A DNA stretch of 64,000 bases from Diabrotica undecimpunctata. Lineage: Eukaryota > Arthropoda > Insecta > Coleoptera > Chrysomelidae. Location of the stretch: assembly GCF_040954645.1 (NCBI RefSeq), contig NC_092805.1, forward strand, positions 72,277,186 to 72,341,185, in the 5' to 3' direction. Positions 45,434 to 55,576 of this stretch are shown here, one piece after another; within the stretch, counting starts at the first letter, position 1, and each line of letters starts with the position of its first letter. The position numbers were made by a program, and so were the translations under genes. Under the pieces are notes generated by a model. The model was not told the DNA's origin. It ran no database searches and was given only the letters and a program-made list of their open reading frames with translations.

Positions 45434-46900
45434 AGTACAGTTATACAATTAAGGAAGAAAAATCATTATTTAAAAAATAAACTTCAGAAGTTACAGTCTA
45501 CAGAAAAGAAGTATATTGACAATTGAAAAATTGAAATTTTATAACCTATTTGTGTGGATATTTAATAAAAAAATGTTTAAGAATTCCATAGTTGTGAAAT
45601 ATGTGGCATATACTCAAAAAGTGTAACCAATTTGTGAGATACTATTGTATATTCATATTTAACGGATATGAAAATAGAACTGGTGAGACATATGGTAATC
45701 TAAAAATGCCTACTGGTGATTTTATTAACTTTATTAGTATACTTGACTGTCTCTTTCACAAGAATTTTGACATATTAGCTGTACAGCTGAATATTATTAA
45801 AACATATGTTTCTCTATTTAGTACAATAAATTTTAGCCACCCTTGTGAACAATTTCCACTAAAATATTGTAGAACTTTATTTAGCTGTGTACGTTTGTAC
45901 TATTCATTAAAATTCATGAAGAGAAATTTGAAACTGAAAAACATGAAAATATAACCAAAAGAAAAAATAATAAATTGATTATTTGGAAACATCAATAAAG
46001 CATTATTTACTTATTTATAACAATATAAAAAGTCAAAATACTCTTTTTTTATTACAGTGATCAGATAATATCGATTAATAATTAATATACCTATTTAGGG
46101 GTTTTCTTCACATTATCTTATGTTTTTAGTGAGATGTAACTAAAATATCTGATCATATTCCATAAAAATGTATTGAGTATTACTTCTAATTAATTATATT
46201 GACATTAATCAAGATCAAGTAAACAACAATGTAAAATATCATTCAAAATCACATTTGAACAAAAGCAATTGTTTATAGAATAATCCATACTCCTAAATTC
46301 CTTTAGCTAATTTCTTTTCATATTCCTTTGGCATATTAATTGCAAAGCCGAATATTATTAAAATAAAATATTGTATAACTTTATTTAGCTGTGTATGTTT
46401 ATAATATTCATTACAATTCATGAAGAGAAATTTCAAGACTGAAAAACATGAAAATATAACCAAAAGAAAAAATAATAAATTGATTATTTGGAAACATCAA
46501 TAAAACATTATTTACTTGTTTATAACAATATAATAAGTCAAAATACTCTTTTTTATTACAATGAACAGATAATATCAATCAATAATTAATATACCCATTT
46601 AGGGGTTTTCTTCACATTATCTTATGTTTTTAGTGAGATATAACTAAAATATCTGATCATATTCCATAAAAATGTATTAGAGTGTTTCTTCTAATTAATT
46701 AATAATTAATTATATTGACATTAATCAAGATCAAGTAAACAAAAATGTAAAATATCATTCAAAATCACATTTGAACAAAAGCAATTAATTATAGAATAAT
46801 CCATACTCCTAAATTGCTTTAGCTAATTTCTTTTCATATTCCTTCCCGTTCACTTCTTCAGAATTTACATTTCCATATATCTCATCGCAGAACTAATTAT
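45425..46900 (+). pseudogene. P-like transposase, C-terminal copies 1 and 2
   Basis: At 45,425-45,540 a coiled-coil exon (LRKKNHYLKNKLQKLQST) is joined after a deletion to a C-terminal segment at 45,640-45,960 (ENRTGETYGNLKMPTGDF, then LDCLFHKNFDILAVQ). The following 3' sequence up to about 46,200 is repeated at about 46,340-46,900. The usual central, catalytic part of a P-type transposase is missing here. Confidence 0.6.
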
Positions 46901-47324
46901 GGTTCAAATATAGGTATGATCTGACTTCTCATACATGCAAACCAGTGCTCATGAGATATAATTTGTTTAACTTCTGAAATTTTAAACTACAAAATGATAC
47001 TTTGTAAACTTAATGTGTACTTGTTTTATACATGTATATTTGATTTTTATCTGTAATTGTATTTATCTACAATGTATTTTTGTCTAATTTTGACAGTGGG
47101 TCTGTCACCTTTGTTATTATTAAATAAACAAATAAATGTAATATCTAATGCAACATGTAATAATAAATGAAGTTCATTTAAAAATTTATTTTTTATTTCC
47201 ACAAATACATTCTTACCATTAACAGGATGACGCTACTTTTAGCACTTTGTACGATTCCGTTAGACGTCTAATGTACATCAACAAGGATTGTAAGAAAAAA
47301 CTCAAAGAAAAATTGTGCTATGAA
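46901..47324. other. Non-coding segment of the P-like unit
   Basis: AT-rich. It contains a possible polyadenylation region (AAATAAACAAATAAATG near 47,130) and a short coding-like stretch near 47,280 (RIVRKNSKKN-like, basic). No exon fixed. Confidence 0.4.
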
Positions 47325-48240
47325 GTACAGTTATAAAATTATGGAAGGAAAACCATTATTTAAATAAAAAATTCAGAAAACATTCTGTACATTCTACAGA
47401 AAAGAAATGTGTCGATAATGTGACAATTGAAGACTACATGGCACTTACATCTAAATTTTGTCCTTCGTTAAATTTAGCTAATTTCATAAATGTTCAAATT
47501 TTACAGTCTAGAAAAAAGGCAAGAGGTAGAAGATTCAGTAATCAGTTTAAACAGGATGTCTCTTAATGTACTTCAAGGGGCCAAGTTTTACAAAAATGTT
47601 TTGTGTAGCAAATTTTGTTTACCCAGCCCTAATATATTATTTAAAAATAATATACCAGACAGCTACTCAAAAAGTGTAACTAATTTGTCGGCTAAAACTG
47701 TATATCAATATGTTAATGTATATAAAAATAGAACCGGTGACACATTTGGTAATCTAAAAATCCCTACTGGTGATTCTGCTGACTTTATAAGTAGGTATAC
47801 TTGACATTCTCTTTCAAAAGAATTTTGACATATTAGCTGTAAAGCCGAATATTATTAAAACATGTTTCTCGACTTAGTACCATAACTTTTAGTCACCTTT
47901 TAAACAAAGTCCACTCAAATATTGTACAACTTTATTTAGCCGTGTACGTTTGTACTATTTATTAAAATTCAATAACAAATTTCCCTACTCAAAAATATGA
48001 AAACAAAACTAAAAGAAAAAATAATAAAATGATTATTTGGAAACATCAATAACACATTATTTAATCGTTTATATCGAAATAACAAGTCAAAATAGTCTAT
48101 TACAATGAACAGGTAAGATCAATCACTAATCAATATACATATTTAGGAGTTTTGTTCTTGTTCACATCCTCTTGTGTTTTTAGTGAGATATAATTAAAAT
48201 ATATTAACTGATTTCAAACTCTGTATTTGAATTTTGAAAT
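47325..48240 (+). pseudogene. P-like transposase, central and C-terminal copy 3
   Basis: Repeats the coiled-coil exon of 45,425 (TATGAAGTACAGTTAT) but continues with more sequence: an N-terminal core-like part (LNLANFINVQ, then KKARGRRFSNQFKQDV near 47,510) and, after frame changes, the C-terminal segment (KNRTGDTFGNLKIPTGDS near 47,730, then KEFDILAV-like). The 3' block at 48,140-48,200 matches 46,090 and 46,610. It supports an origin by partial duplication of one transposase gene. Confidence 0.6.
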
Positions 48241-48658
48241 GAAACTTTGCATTTTATTCTACTTTATAACCATACAGCTTTAAAACTAGCATATTTATTA
48301 AAAACTGTTGCATAACTCTCCATTTGATTTTTTTTTGATAGTGTATAAGACAGTTCTGTAACAAATAGTTGTGAAACTTTAGAAAACAAAATCATAAATA
48401 CAACGCAAAACAATTTTAGGTTTTTTTTTAATTTCTCGAAGAATGAAAGAGTAGCAAGAAGAGTTTTGAAATTGGTTGAAATTAAAATGAATTTTGTTAA
48501 ATAAATCAAAGTCGGCTCTGTCGCGTCCATATGTGCAGGGCCAGTCCTCGGTTTTCGTCCAGAAAATATGGCGTCAAGGTCACCGAATTTTGTCTAAAAA
48601 GATCAAAGGTACCGCGGTAGAGTGAGAATACTGGTTGTTATCTATACTGTGTCTCCAC

Positions 48659-50601
48659 CACAGTTCGGTCCCATATATATGTAATTACATAAATATCATA
48701 CAAAAACAACTAATATGGGGACGATGTATCTATCACTCATGGAGATAAACATCGTTAGAAAGACATTCTTTCAAGAATGTTAGTTCTTAAGGGAAGCTAA
48801 TTTTAAACCAAAGTAATTATGATATTAGCAATATCACTAGATATGCATATAATCATTAAGTTATAAAAGATAAGATATCATAATCATCAGTAATGCAGTA
48901 GGTATATAAATCCAAATATTAGTTATCATAATACTAATCTAGATTTTAGTTGCATATATTGCATGAGATAGTATGAGTAGAACATTATAAGCAGTTAAGA
49001 AAGATAAGGTAAACATCAAAATATAAAAGAAATAAGTAAAAATTTAGTAAGACCAATCTAGACATCTATTAAGTATAAAATTTACACAAGATGAAAAGAA
49101 AACTGCACAAAATTATACTCAGTTGAACTGAAGAAGAAAAATTAGTCATAAATATACTTTGATTTAAATCCAAACGTTATGCACCTGTTAGAATAATAAA
49201 GTAATCTATACAGAAAAATTGTACAGAGCAAAGTTATACAAGAGGGTATAAAAAACAAAACCTTTCCATTGTCATTTCAAAGAGACACAACCCTACACCA
49301 GATTTCTAAATAGTAGTATGCATAAGGTTAAATCTACCTTGTAAATGCAATAAAAAAATTTCATTAAAATATAACACTCATGAAAAAGAAAATTCATTGT
49401 AGTTATGAGGGCAATCATTGTGAACTAAATCAGAGAAACTTATTATGACTAAACTTCAATAGACAGTATGGTCTGGAAACAATTACATTGTTTATTAAAG
49501 ATAAGAAGATAATGAGAATGAATTCTCAGCATATTGCATATGCATATTTATGGACTAAGGCAAGTCAATAAAACAGCAAATTGACATTAAGCTAGTATAA
49601 GATAAAGTAATTTTTGTACCAAATAGTATCAAAAATTAAAGGTAGGTCAACATCAAGATAATTAAGTAACACAAGTAATTTTGATTGTCAGATAAAGATA
49701 AGTATATTCTTCACAATACCTAGTAAGTCAAAGTTCTACACAAAAGACATTAAAGATACTGCATAAAATTTGGCTTACTTATGATAAAGGAAAATACAAA
49801 GCAAAGATAAGATAAGTTGTGATAATATCATATAAAATTGCTATAACACTAAACACTATCCAGGGATCTACACAAAAGAAATATAACTAGAACTGCATAA
49901 ATATAGACGTATGTATTTAAAATGTTAAAGACAATTCAAATGCAATCAAAAACTTCAAAGCTTCATAATCTTACACCAGAGGTTTCTATAAAAGAAGATA
50001 TATGCATAAGATTACTTTCACTCCAAAAGATAAAGAATTATGCCTAACGCAACACCCCTAATGGGTAAATGGAAAATATTAACGCCCTTGTTAATAGTTT
50101 TCCTTCAGTGACCTCAAGTCCCGCGAAGATAAATCATCCTAGGCAATTTTTATGTGCTTGTCCGAACAAATCTCATATTTGAACCCACTCAACGGAAAAA
50201 CAAGACACTTGCACTAGGTATGAAAATTAGACATAAGTTATTACCGCAATAGTTTTAATAACACCATAAAGGTAATACAAGTAGCTAACTTGTAAAGGTA
50301 AGAGATAATGTGTTATTAAACGAAGATAAAGATAAGTAAACAACAATCAAACTTGTGAAAGGTAGTAGATAAATTTTCTAGCAAAGGTTCTCATAACTAA
50401 ATATTTTATTGAAAAGTCCATAAATAACGAAGATATTTGTTAACGCAGGTAATAAAAATATGTATAAGCTTAACCAAAGAGATAAGAAGATAATTTAAAA
50501 TATATGCAATACAAGATATATGTAAGTTTAAATTACACTTAAAGGTAAGATATAATAGTATAACTGCAAGTTTTACTCAAAAGATATATTTTTAATATGC
50601 A
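48659..50601 (-). other. 3' untranslated region of the 15.76-kb element
   Basis: About 1.9 kb, strongly AT-rich, with many AAGATAAG-like words and no coding frame recognised on either strand. A slightly less AT-rich patch lies at 50,040-50,200. No env-like gene or membrane protein was found. Confidence 0.6.
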
Positions 50602-53600
50602 TTACTGATTTTCATCGTCACTAGAATCAGTGACATCTAATTTGATATCCCTGACATGAAAATTTCCAAGATCATTTCCATCTAGATCCTTTAAATTGTA
50701 GACTAATTTAGACAAAACTTTATTGACAATACAAGGGACAAATTTTGGTGCTAGTTTTGCAGAGAAATCATCGACAGCTTTTGATAGGACAAAATTTTTC
50801 TTCCAGACTTTATCACCAACGTGATATTTGACATCACGTCTACGAAGGTTATACCTGCTAGAATTCGTCGCATAAGAGTGACGTATTCTCTTTTGCACTT
50901 CTTTGAAAATAGAAGACATATTTTCTAGTGGTCTTGGGTCGAATAGCTTGTTATTAATATTAATGACATTGCTTGCTTTGTCTTCTATTGCACCAAAGAA
51001 GGAACCGTCCAAAGGGATATTTCTGGCAAAAGTTAGAAACGAAGGACTAAATTGTGTAACTTCGTGTTTGGCTAGGCGAATAGCCTGGGCAATCTTAAAG
51101 ATTTCTTTGTCCCAATCTTTATGATTATCATGTATAAAAGAACGAATAGCTGTTAAGATAGTTTTGTTAACTCTCTCAGTAGGATTTATCTGAGGAAAAT
51201 ATCTCGCATTATACCAAATTTTTTGTACTTTATATTTATTCATTAAATTTTTGAAATCATTGGAAACGAACTGTTTCCCATTATCAACTGCGAAAATTTG
51301 TGGTACCCCAAAGATAAGAAAAACTTGATTTTCAATAAATTTAACAATAGCTGTAGAGGTAGCATTTGCCATTGGATGGACAAAAATAAATTTCGTGAAC
51401 CAGTCGACAACAACTAAAAGAAAACGATTTCCATTTTTAGATCTAGGATAAGGACCTAATAAGTCAGCAGATAAAAACTGAAATGGAAAATTAATATCTC
51501 TGTACTTTCCCATTAAACCAGCAGGAGGTACATTTCCTGGTTTACTAGCAGCACAGATTTTGCACTTACTGATATAGTTTGCGACATAAAGTCTCATTCT
51601 AGGCCAATAATACAATTCCGTGATTCCAGAGAGCGTTTTATATACTCCTAGGTGAGCAGCTGTAGGATCATCATGAAAGAGTTTCAAAATATCTTTTCTG
51701 TGAGGAGACGGAACGAAAATTTTCCATTCTGGGGAAGGATCTGAAAACTTATTCCTTGAAAAGATATGCTTGTAAAGAACATTACCATGAACTTTAAAAG
51801 CAGGAAATTGATCTGGATTATTTTGTACTTTTTGTACCATATTATCATACCAAGTATCTGTTTTAAGATTAGATAAATCTAAAAGAGAAATTTCAGGATT
51901 TTGTTCAGGTATTCTAGAAAGGGAATCAGCCACAACATTTAAAGAACCACTACGGTGAATGACAGTGAACTTGTGACAGGATAGTTTCATTATCCATCTG
52001 GCAATTCTAGGAGAAGGGTTTTTCATGGAATATAACCACTGTAAGGATGAGTGATCAGTAATCACAGTGAAGTTTTCACTTCCTTCAATATAACACCTAA
52101 ATTTTTCAATAGATAATAAAATAGCCAGCAGTTCTTTCTCAGTAGTAGTGTACTTACGTTGAGCTTTAGAGAGAGTTTTACTAAAGAAAGCTATAGGATG
52201 CTCTAAACCATCTTCTTTTTGAAATAATACACCCCCAACACCAGTGTCACTTGCATCACAAGCAAGATAAAAATGCTTGTCAAAGTCTGGACTAGCAAGA
52301 ACAGGAGCAGATGTTGGTGCCTGTTTAATCTGACTGAAAGCTAAGCTAGCTTCTGGAGTCCAAACAATAGACTGTCCTTTCTTTTTACCCTTGAGTAAAT
52401 CAGAAATGGGAGTACAAATGGATGCAAAATTATTCAAAAATCGACGGTAATAACCTATCAATCCGATAAGTCTACGAATTTGAGTAGTAGTTTTTGGAAC
52501 TGGATATTCCAAAATAGCTTCTACTTTAGCTGGGTCAGTTCTTAACCCTTGTTGATCTACAACAAAACCAAGAAATTTAAGAGAAGGTCTACAAAACTGA
52601 CACTTTTCAAAATTGACTGTAAGATTTGCATATTTAAGTCTCTTAAACAACATTTTAAGAATTTTGATATGACAATCAAAGTCAGGAGTAACAACAATAA
52701 TATCATCAAGATAATAGAAAACATAAGGCTCCAGTAAAGGACCTATAACTGAATCCATAACTCTGCACATAGCTTGTGCACTATTATTTAAGCCAAAAGG
52801 TAATACATTAAAACAGAACAAACCTCTATTTTGAACTGTAAATGCAGTCTTTAATTTGGATTGATCATCCAAAGGTATCTGATAAAAAGCTTGTTTTAAA
52901 TCGATTGACGAAATAAATTTAGCATCTCTTACTTTAGATATGATTGAATCTATTAAAGGCATGGGGTAACTATCAGGAACTGTTATCGAATTAAGTTTTC
53001 GACCATCAAAACAAACTCTATAGGAACTATCTTTCTTCGGAACCAACCACAAAGGAGACAACCAAGGTGTACTGGTTGTTAATAGTTCGATGACTTTCAA
53101 CTTAAGCATCTCATCAACTCCTTCGTTGAGAATTTTCTGCATAGCAGGCGAAAGAGGATATTGTCTTTGCCTAATTGGTTTCGCATCACCAGTGTCTATA
53201 TGGTGAGTATACAAGTGGGTTCTACCAATAGAATCTGTTGGGCCTATTTCCTTAAACAGTTTGACTACCGAATGTAGTTGTGAAAGCTGATGGGTGGATA
53301 AATTCTCTGAACTTACTATAGTATTAACAACACAAGTTGACAGTTTAGCTGTACTATACGAAAAATTTGTGAAATCCAAAGAAATTCTAAACAATTTCAT
53401 AAAATCCATACCTAAAATCATTTTATGTGAGATAGAAGGAACCACTAAAACTTTTAACTTTTGTGTGCTACCAGATAAGGTAACAGGTAAAAACACATAA
53501 CCTAAGGTACTTTGGACATTACCATCAGCAGTAGTTAGCTGTACTGAAACATCATAGTGAAGATGCAAATTCAGCTTCTTAAGAAGAAATAAGGCTGGAG

Positions 53601-54027
53601 AGCCAATAATAGAGACATTACTACCAGAGTCTACAAGTGCAGATATTGTTTCACTGCCAATATTTATTGAAATATATGGTCGATTATCCTGTGTACGAAT
53701 ATCGAGAAGAGGATTAGTTCTACATAAAGTATCAGACGTTGAAATCAATGGAAAAGAAATATTTGCAGGATTTAAAGAAACATTGTGCGTTGTATCTATG
53801 GGAGTTTTGTCTATAGGTAAAGGATTAAAATCACAATTAGAATCAGAAGTTTCAGCTCGCGTTTTAATAATAGGTGGTAGTTGAAATGTTACTCTGCTTG
53901 TCCTTTGTTTGAAGTTTTCTTCAAATTTTTTCCTGGTATGTTCTTCCCTTTTAGGTTTGATGCAGACATTTGACTGCAATGAGGTTGATTCCTGTCCGCT
54001 ATCGAACAACCTCGCGCTTCGTTTTTT
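50602..54027 (-). CDS. pol: Pol polyprotein of the 15.76-kb element
   Basis: The frame is open for 1,146 codons (from 54,042) in the -1 frame relative to gag, with about 150 nt of overlap; it is most likely entered by frameshifting at 54,027-54,021. Numbering from 54,042: protease active site DSG at 138-140 (not DTG) with ILGMDF near 210; RT about 300-500 with YLDD at 444-447; RNase H from about 590 (ACDAS, D596; D663); integrase zinc part H790, H797, C827, C830; core D860 (SADLLGPYP), D920 (VDNG), E956 (NPTER). A C-terminal region (VGDKVW, then LAPKFVPCIV) resembles a GPY/F module; no chromodomain was recognised. No stop or frame error. The RT replicates the element; the integrase inserts it. 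Confidence 0.93.
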   Translation of the reverse strand, partial: KKRSARLFDSGQESTSLQSNVCIKPKREEHTRKKFEENFKQRTSRVTFQLPPIIKTRAETSDSNCDFNPLPIDKTPIDTTHNVSLNPANISFPLISTSDTLCRTNPLLDIRTQDNRPYISINIGSETISALVDSGSNVSIIGSPALFLLKKLNLHLHYDVSVQLTTADGNVQSTLGYVFLPVTLSGSTQKLKVLVVPSISHKMILGMDFMKLFRISLDFTNFSYSTAKLSTCVVNTIVSSENLSTHQLSQLHSVVKLFKEIGPTDSIGRTHLYTHHIDTGDAKPIRQRQYPLSPAMQKILNEGVDEMLKLKVIELLTTSTPWLSPLWLVPKKDSSYRVCFDGRKLNSITVPDSYPMPLIDSIISKVRDAKFISSIDLKQAFYQIPLDDQSKLKTAFTVQNRGLFCFNVLPFGLNNSAQAMCRVMDSVIGPLLEPYVFYYLDDIIVVTPDFDCHIKILKMLFKRLKYANLTVNFEKCQFCRPSLKFLGFVVDQQGLRTDPAKVEAILEYPVPKTTTQIRRLIGLIGYYRRFLNNFASICTPISDLLKGKKKGQSIVWTPEASLAFSQIKQAPTSAPVLASPDFDKHFYLACDASDTGVGGVLFQKEDGLEHPIAFFSKTLSKAQRKYTTTEKELLAILLSIEKFRCYIEGSENFTVITDHSSLQWLYSMKNPSPRIARWIMKLSCHKFTVIHRSGSLNVVADSLSRIPEQNPEISLLDLSNLKTDTWYDNMVQKVQNNPDQFPAFKVHGNVLYKHIFSRNKFSDPSPEWKIFVPSPHRKDILKLFHDDPTAAHLGVYKTLSGITELYYWPRMRLYVANYISKCKICAASKPGNVPPAGLMGKYRDINFPFQFLSADLLGPYPRSKNGNRFLLVVVDWFTKFIFVHPMANATSTAIVKFIENQVFLIFGVPQIFAVDNGKQFVSNDFKNLMNKYKVQKIWYNARYFPQINPTERVNKTILTAIRSFIHDNHKDWDKEIFKIAQAIRLAKHEVTQFSPSFLTFARNIPLDGSFFGAIEDKASNVININNKLFDPRPLENMSSIFKEVQKRIRHSYATNSSRYNLRRRDVKYHVGDKVWKKNFVLSKAVDDFSAKLAPKFVPCIVNKVLSKLVYNLKDLDGNDLGNFHVRDIKLDVTDSSDDENQ

Positions 54028-55163
54028 GAACATTTGGGGCAATGTGCCTTAATAACGTTCTTAAAACCGCAACCATAACAAAATTTATTTTTCTGGTACC
54101 TGCACTGAGGATACACATGACCTCGTTTGTTGCAATTCCAACAAATTTCATCAAGTGAATTTGTTTCATATGAAAATTTCTTATTATTATTATTAAAGTG
54201 GGGTATAGATAACGCAGACTCAATTCTTTTACAGTAAGAGGTAAGATCAGATACAGTGTCTATATCGTGCAAAGCCAAAGCTTTGATGTAGTCTGGCAAA
54301 AGACCACGTCTAATTTCAGATACTTTATCTTTCTCTGAAACGACAGAAGGTAAACGGAAGAAAAGAGCTTCAAAATTAGAGATAAATGTAGATACAGGTT
54401 CTCGAAAAGATTGCCTTGTAGAACGAATTTGTTCCCACAAATTCCTCTCATAATCTGCCGGAAGATAAGTTTCCTTTATAGCGGCAACTAAGTCAGACCA
54501 TGACTGAAATGTCTTTTTAAGAAGATGATTATGCCACCAAGTGAAAGCATTGCCATCAAACAGATCTCCTGTAGAAAGAAACAGGTCATCATTAGAACAA
54601 TTCCTGGAGATTTTAAGCGTCTCAATTTGTTCAAGAAAAGGAATCAAAGGCTGTTTGCCGGAAAACTTTTGAATTCCCCATTTATAAATGGGCACAGACT
54701 TCACTACTGAAGATGCAGTATGTGGTTCTACCCTAACTGGAGTAGATTCTGAAGGAAGATTAAGTTTTTCCACAAGCACACCCTCAATTGACAATAATTT
54801 ACTCCGTAACTGTCTTTTGAGTGTTTCCTGCGTTGAAGAAGTGGTCTTCAGACGAGATACACGGCCAGACAAATGAGTTAAACGAGAACAAATACATTTG
54901 TACCTATAATCAGACTTACTACCTGAAAATTCATCGATGATACTAGATAAATCAGCAAGAGTAGCCAAGGCCTGATTATGGTCTTGCTCAAATTCAAGAG
55001 GGACAACTGTTTCAGAGAAGCTTCTGTCTGATGCTTCCTGAGACAAAATTCCACTAAGGACTCTTCTTTTCTCATCGACAGTAGAAGGAACCTCAAGATC
55101 TCTAATAATTAACTCATAGGTTAACTCATCAGTTTTCAAATGCTTAGGGTTGATGGTAGCCAT
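53889..55163 (-). CDS. gag: Gag protein of the 15.76-kb element
   Basis: 424 codons from an ATG (MATINPKHLKTDELTYEL). A helical N-terminal region (1-130) leads to a capsid-like core about 160-320 (IQKFSGKQPLIPFLEQIETL, DGNAFTWWHNHLL, then YERNLWEQIRSTRQ). Two zinc knuckles follow: C341-C344-H349-C354 (CWNCNKRGHVYPQC) and an atypical C362-C365-H374-C378. The ATG lies about 410 nt after the primer site. The slippery heptamer is just after the second knuckle. Fully open; it should form the particle that packages the RNA. Confidence 0.92.
   Translation of the reverse strand: MATINPKHLKTDELTYELIIRDLEVPSTVDEKRRVLSGILSQEASDRSFSETVVPLEFEQDHNQALATLADLSSIIDEFSGSKSDYRYKCICSRLTHLSGRVSRLKTTSSTQETLKRQLRSKLLSIEGVLVEKLNLPSESTPVRVEPHTASSVVKSVPIYKWGIQKFSGKQPLIPFLEQIETLKISRNCSNDDLFLSTGDLFDGNAFTWWHNHLLKKTFQSWSDLVAAIKETYLPADYERNLWEQIRSTRQSFREPVSTFISNFEALFFRLPSVVSEKDKVSEIRRGLLPDYIKALALHDIDTVSDLTSYCKRIESALSIPHFNNNNKKFSYETNSLDEICWNCNKRGHVYPQCRYQKNKFCYGCGFKNVIKAHCPKCSKNEARGCSIADRNQPHCSQMSASNLKGKNIPGKNLKKTSNKGQAE
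53981..54027 (-). promoter_or_regulatory. -1 ribosomal frameshift signal between gag and pol
   Basis: In element sense, A AAA AAC (54,027-54,021) is in the gag frame as the third base of TCA, then AAA, AAC. A 7-nt spacer (GAAGCGC) follows, then GAGGTTG (54,013-54,007), a 19-nt loop and CAACCTC (53,987-53,981), a perfect 7-bp stem. pol is in the -1 frame and open across this point. Heptamer, spacer and stem all match the known pattern of retroviral frameshift sites. Confidence 0.85.
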
Positions 55164-55562
55164 TTTGTAAGATTATTTAAAAAACAATAATTTATGTAAA
55201 CCAACAAGTAACCAAATCAACTTTAAAGATAAAGATAATTAAATTTACGAAAATAATATAAAACTACTATTTTATATTTAATTAAGTTTTAACACTACCC
55301 AACAACACATGGACTTGTCAAGGTTAATGATAACCAGCAGACAAAAAAGGTTGGTGATCAAAAAAAAACTATCAGTAAAAATTAGATAAAAAAATAAGTA
55401 TAAAAAAGTAAGTAAGATAGAAAATAGATATTTTTACTGAAATTTAATAAATTTACTACTCAAAATAGGAAGAAAAATGTTAAAGATAATAATAGCAAGA
55501 AAATATAAAAGTATTGTTTCAACTAAATACAAGAATGTATGCATTACTCAGAGTATATTACG
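55164..55562 (-). other. Leader of the 15.76-kb element
   Basis: About 400 nt between the primer site and the gag ATG, AT-rich, without an open frame. It would hold the packaging signal if present; nothing specific seen. Confidence 0.5.
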
Positions 55563-55576
55563 TTGGTGCGCCAATT
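55563..55576 (-). other. Primer binding site
   Basis: In element sense the LTR end TACA is followed by AAT and then TGGCGCACCAACG. It starts with TGG, as sites complementary to a tRNA 3' CCA do. The tRNA species was not determined. Confidence 0.7.

Larger units (their letters stand above)
44453..48651 (+). mobile_element. P-like (THAP) DNA transposon, internally rearranged
   Basis: Ends are 32-bp inverted repeats starting CACAGTATAGA (44,453-44,484 and 48,620-48,651) with two mismatches. TCTCCAC flanks both ends (44,446-44,452 and 48,652-48,658); with the ambiguous next C this is a 7-8 bp duplication, and P elements make 8-bp ones. Inside are THAP exons and later exons of a transposase-like gene, some repeated. 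The unit of 4,199 bp sits in the long 3' region of the LTR retrotransposon. Confidence 0.82.

Noticed and set aside
50041..54039. env-like gene downstream of pol in the young element
   Set aside because: No open frame with signal peptide or membrane segment between 43,545 and 50,601; the only genes there belong to the P-like transposon.
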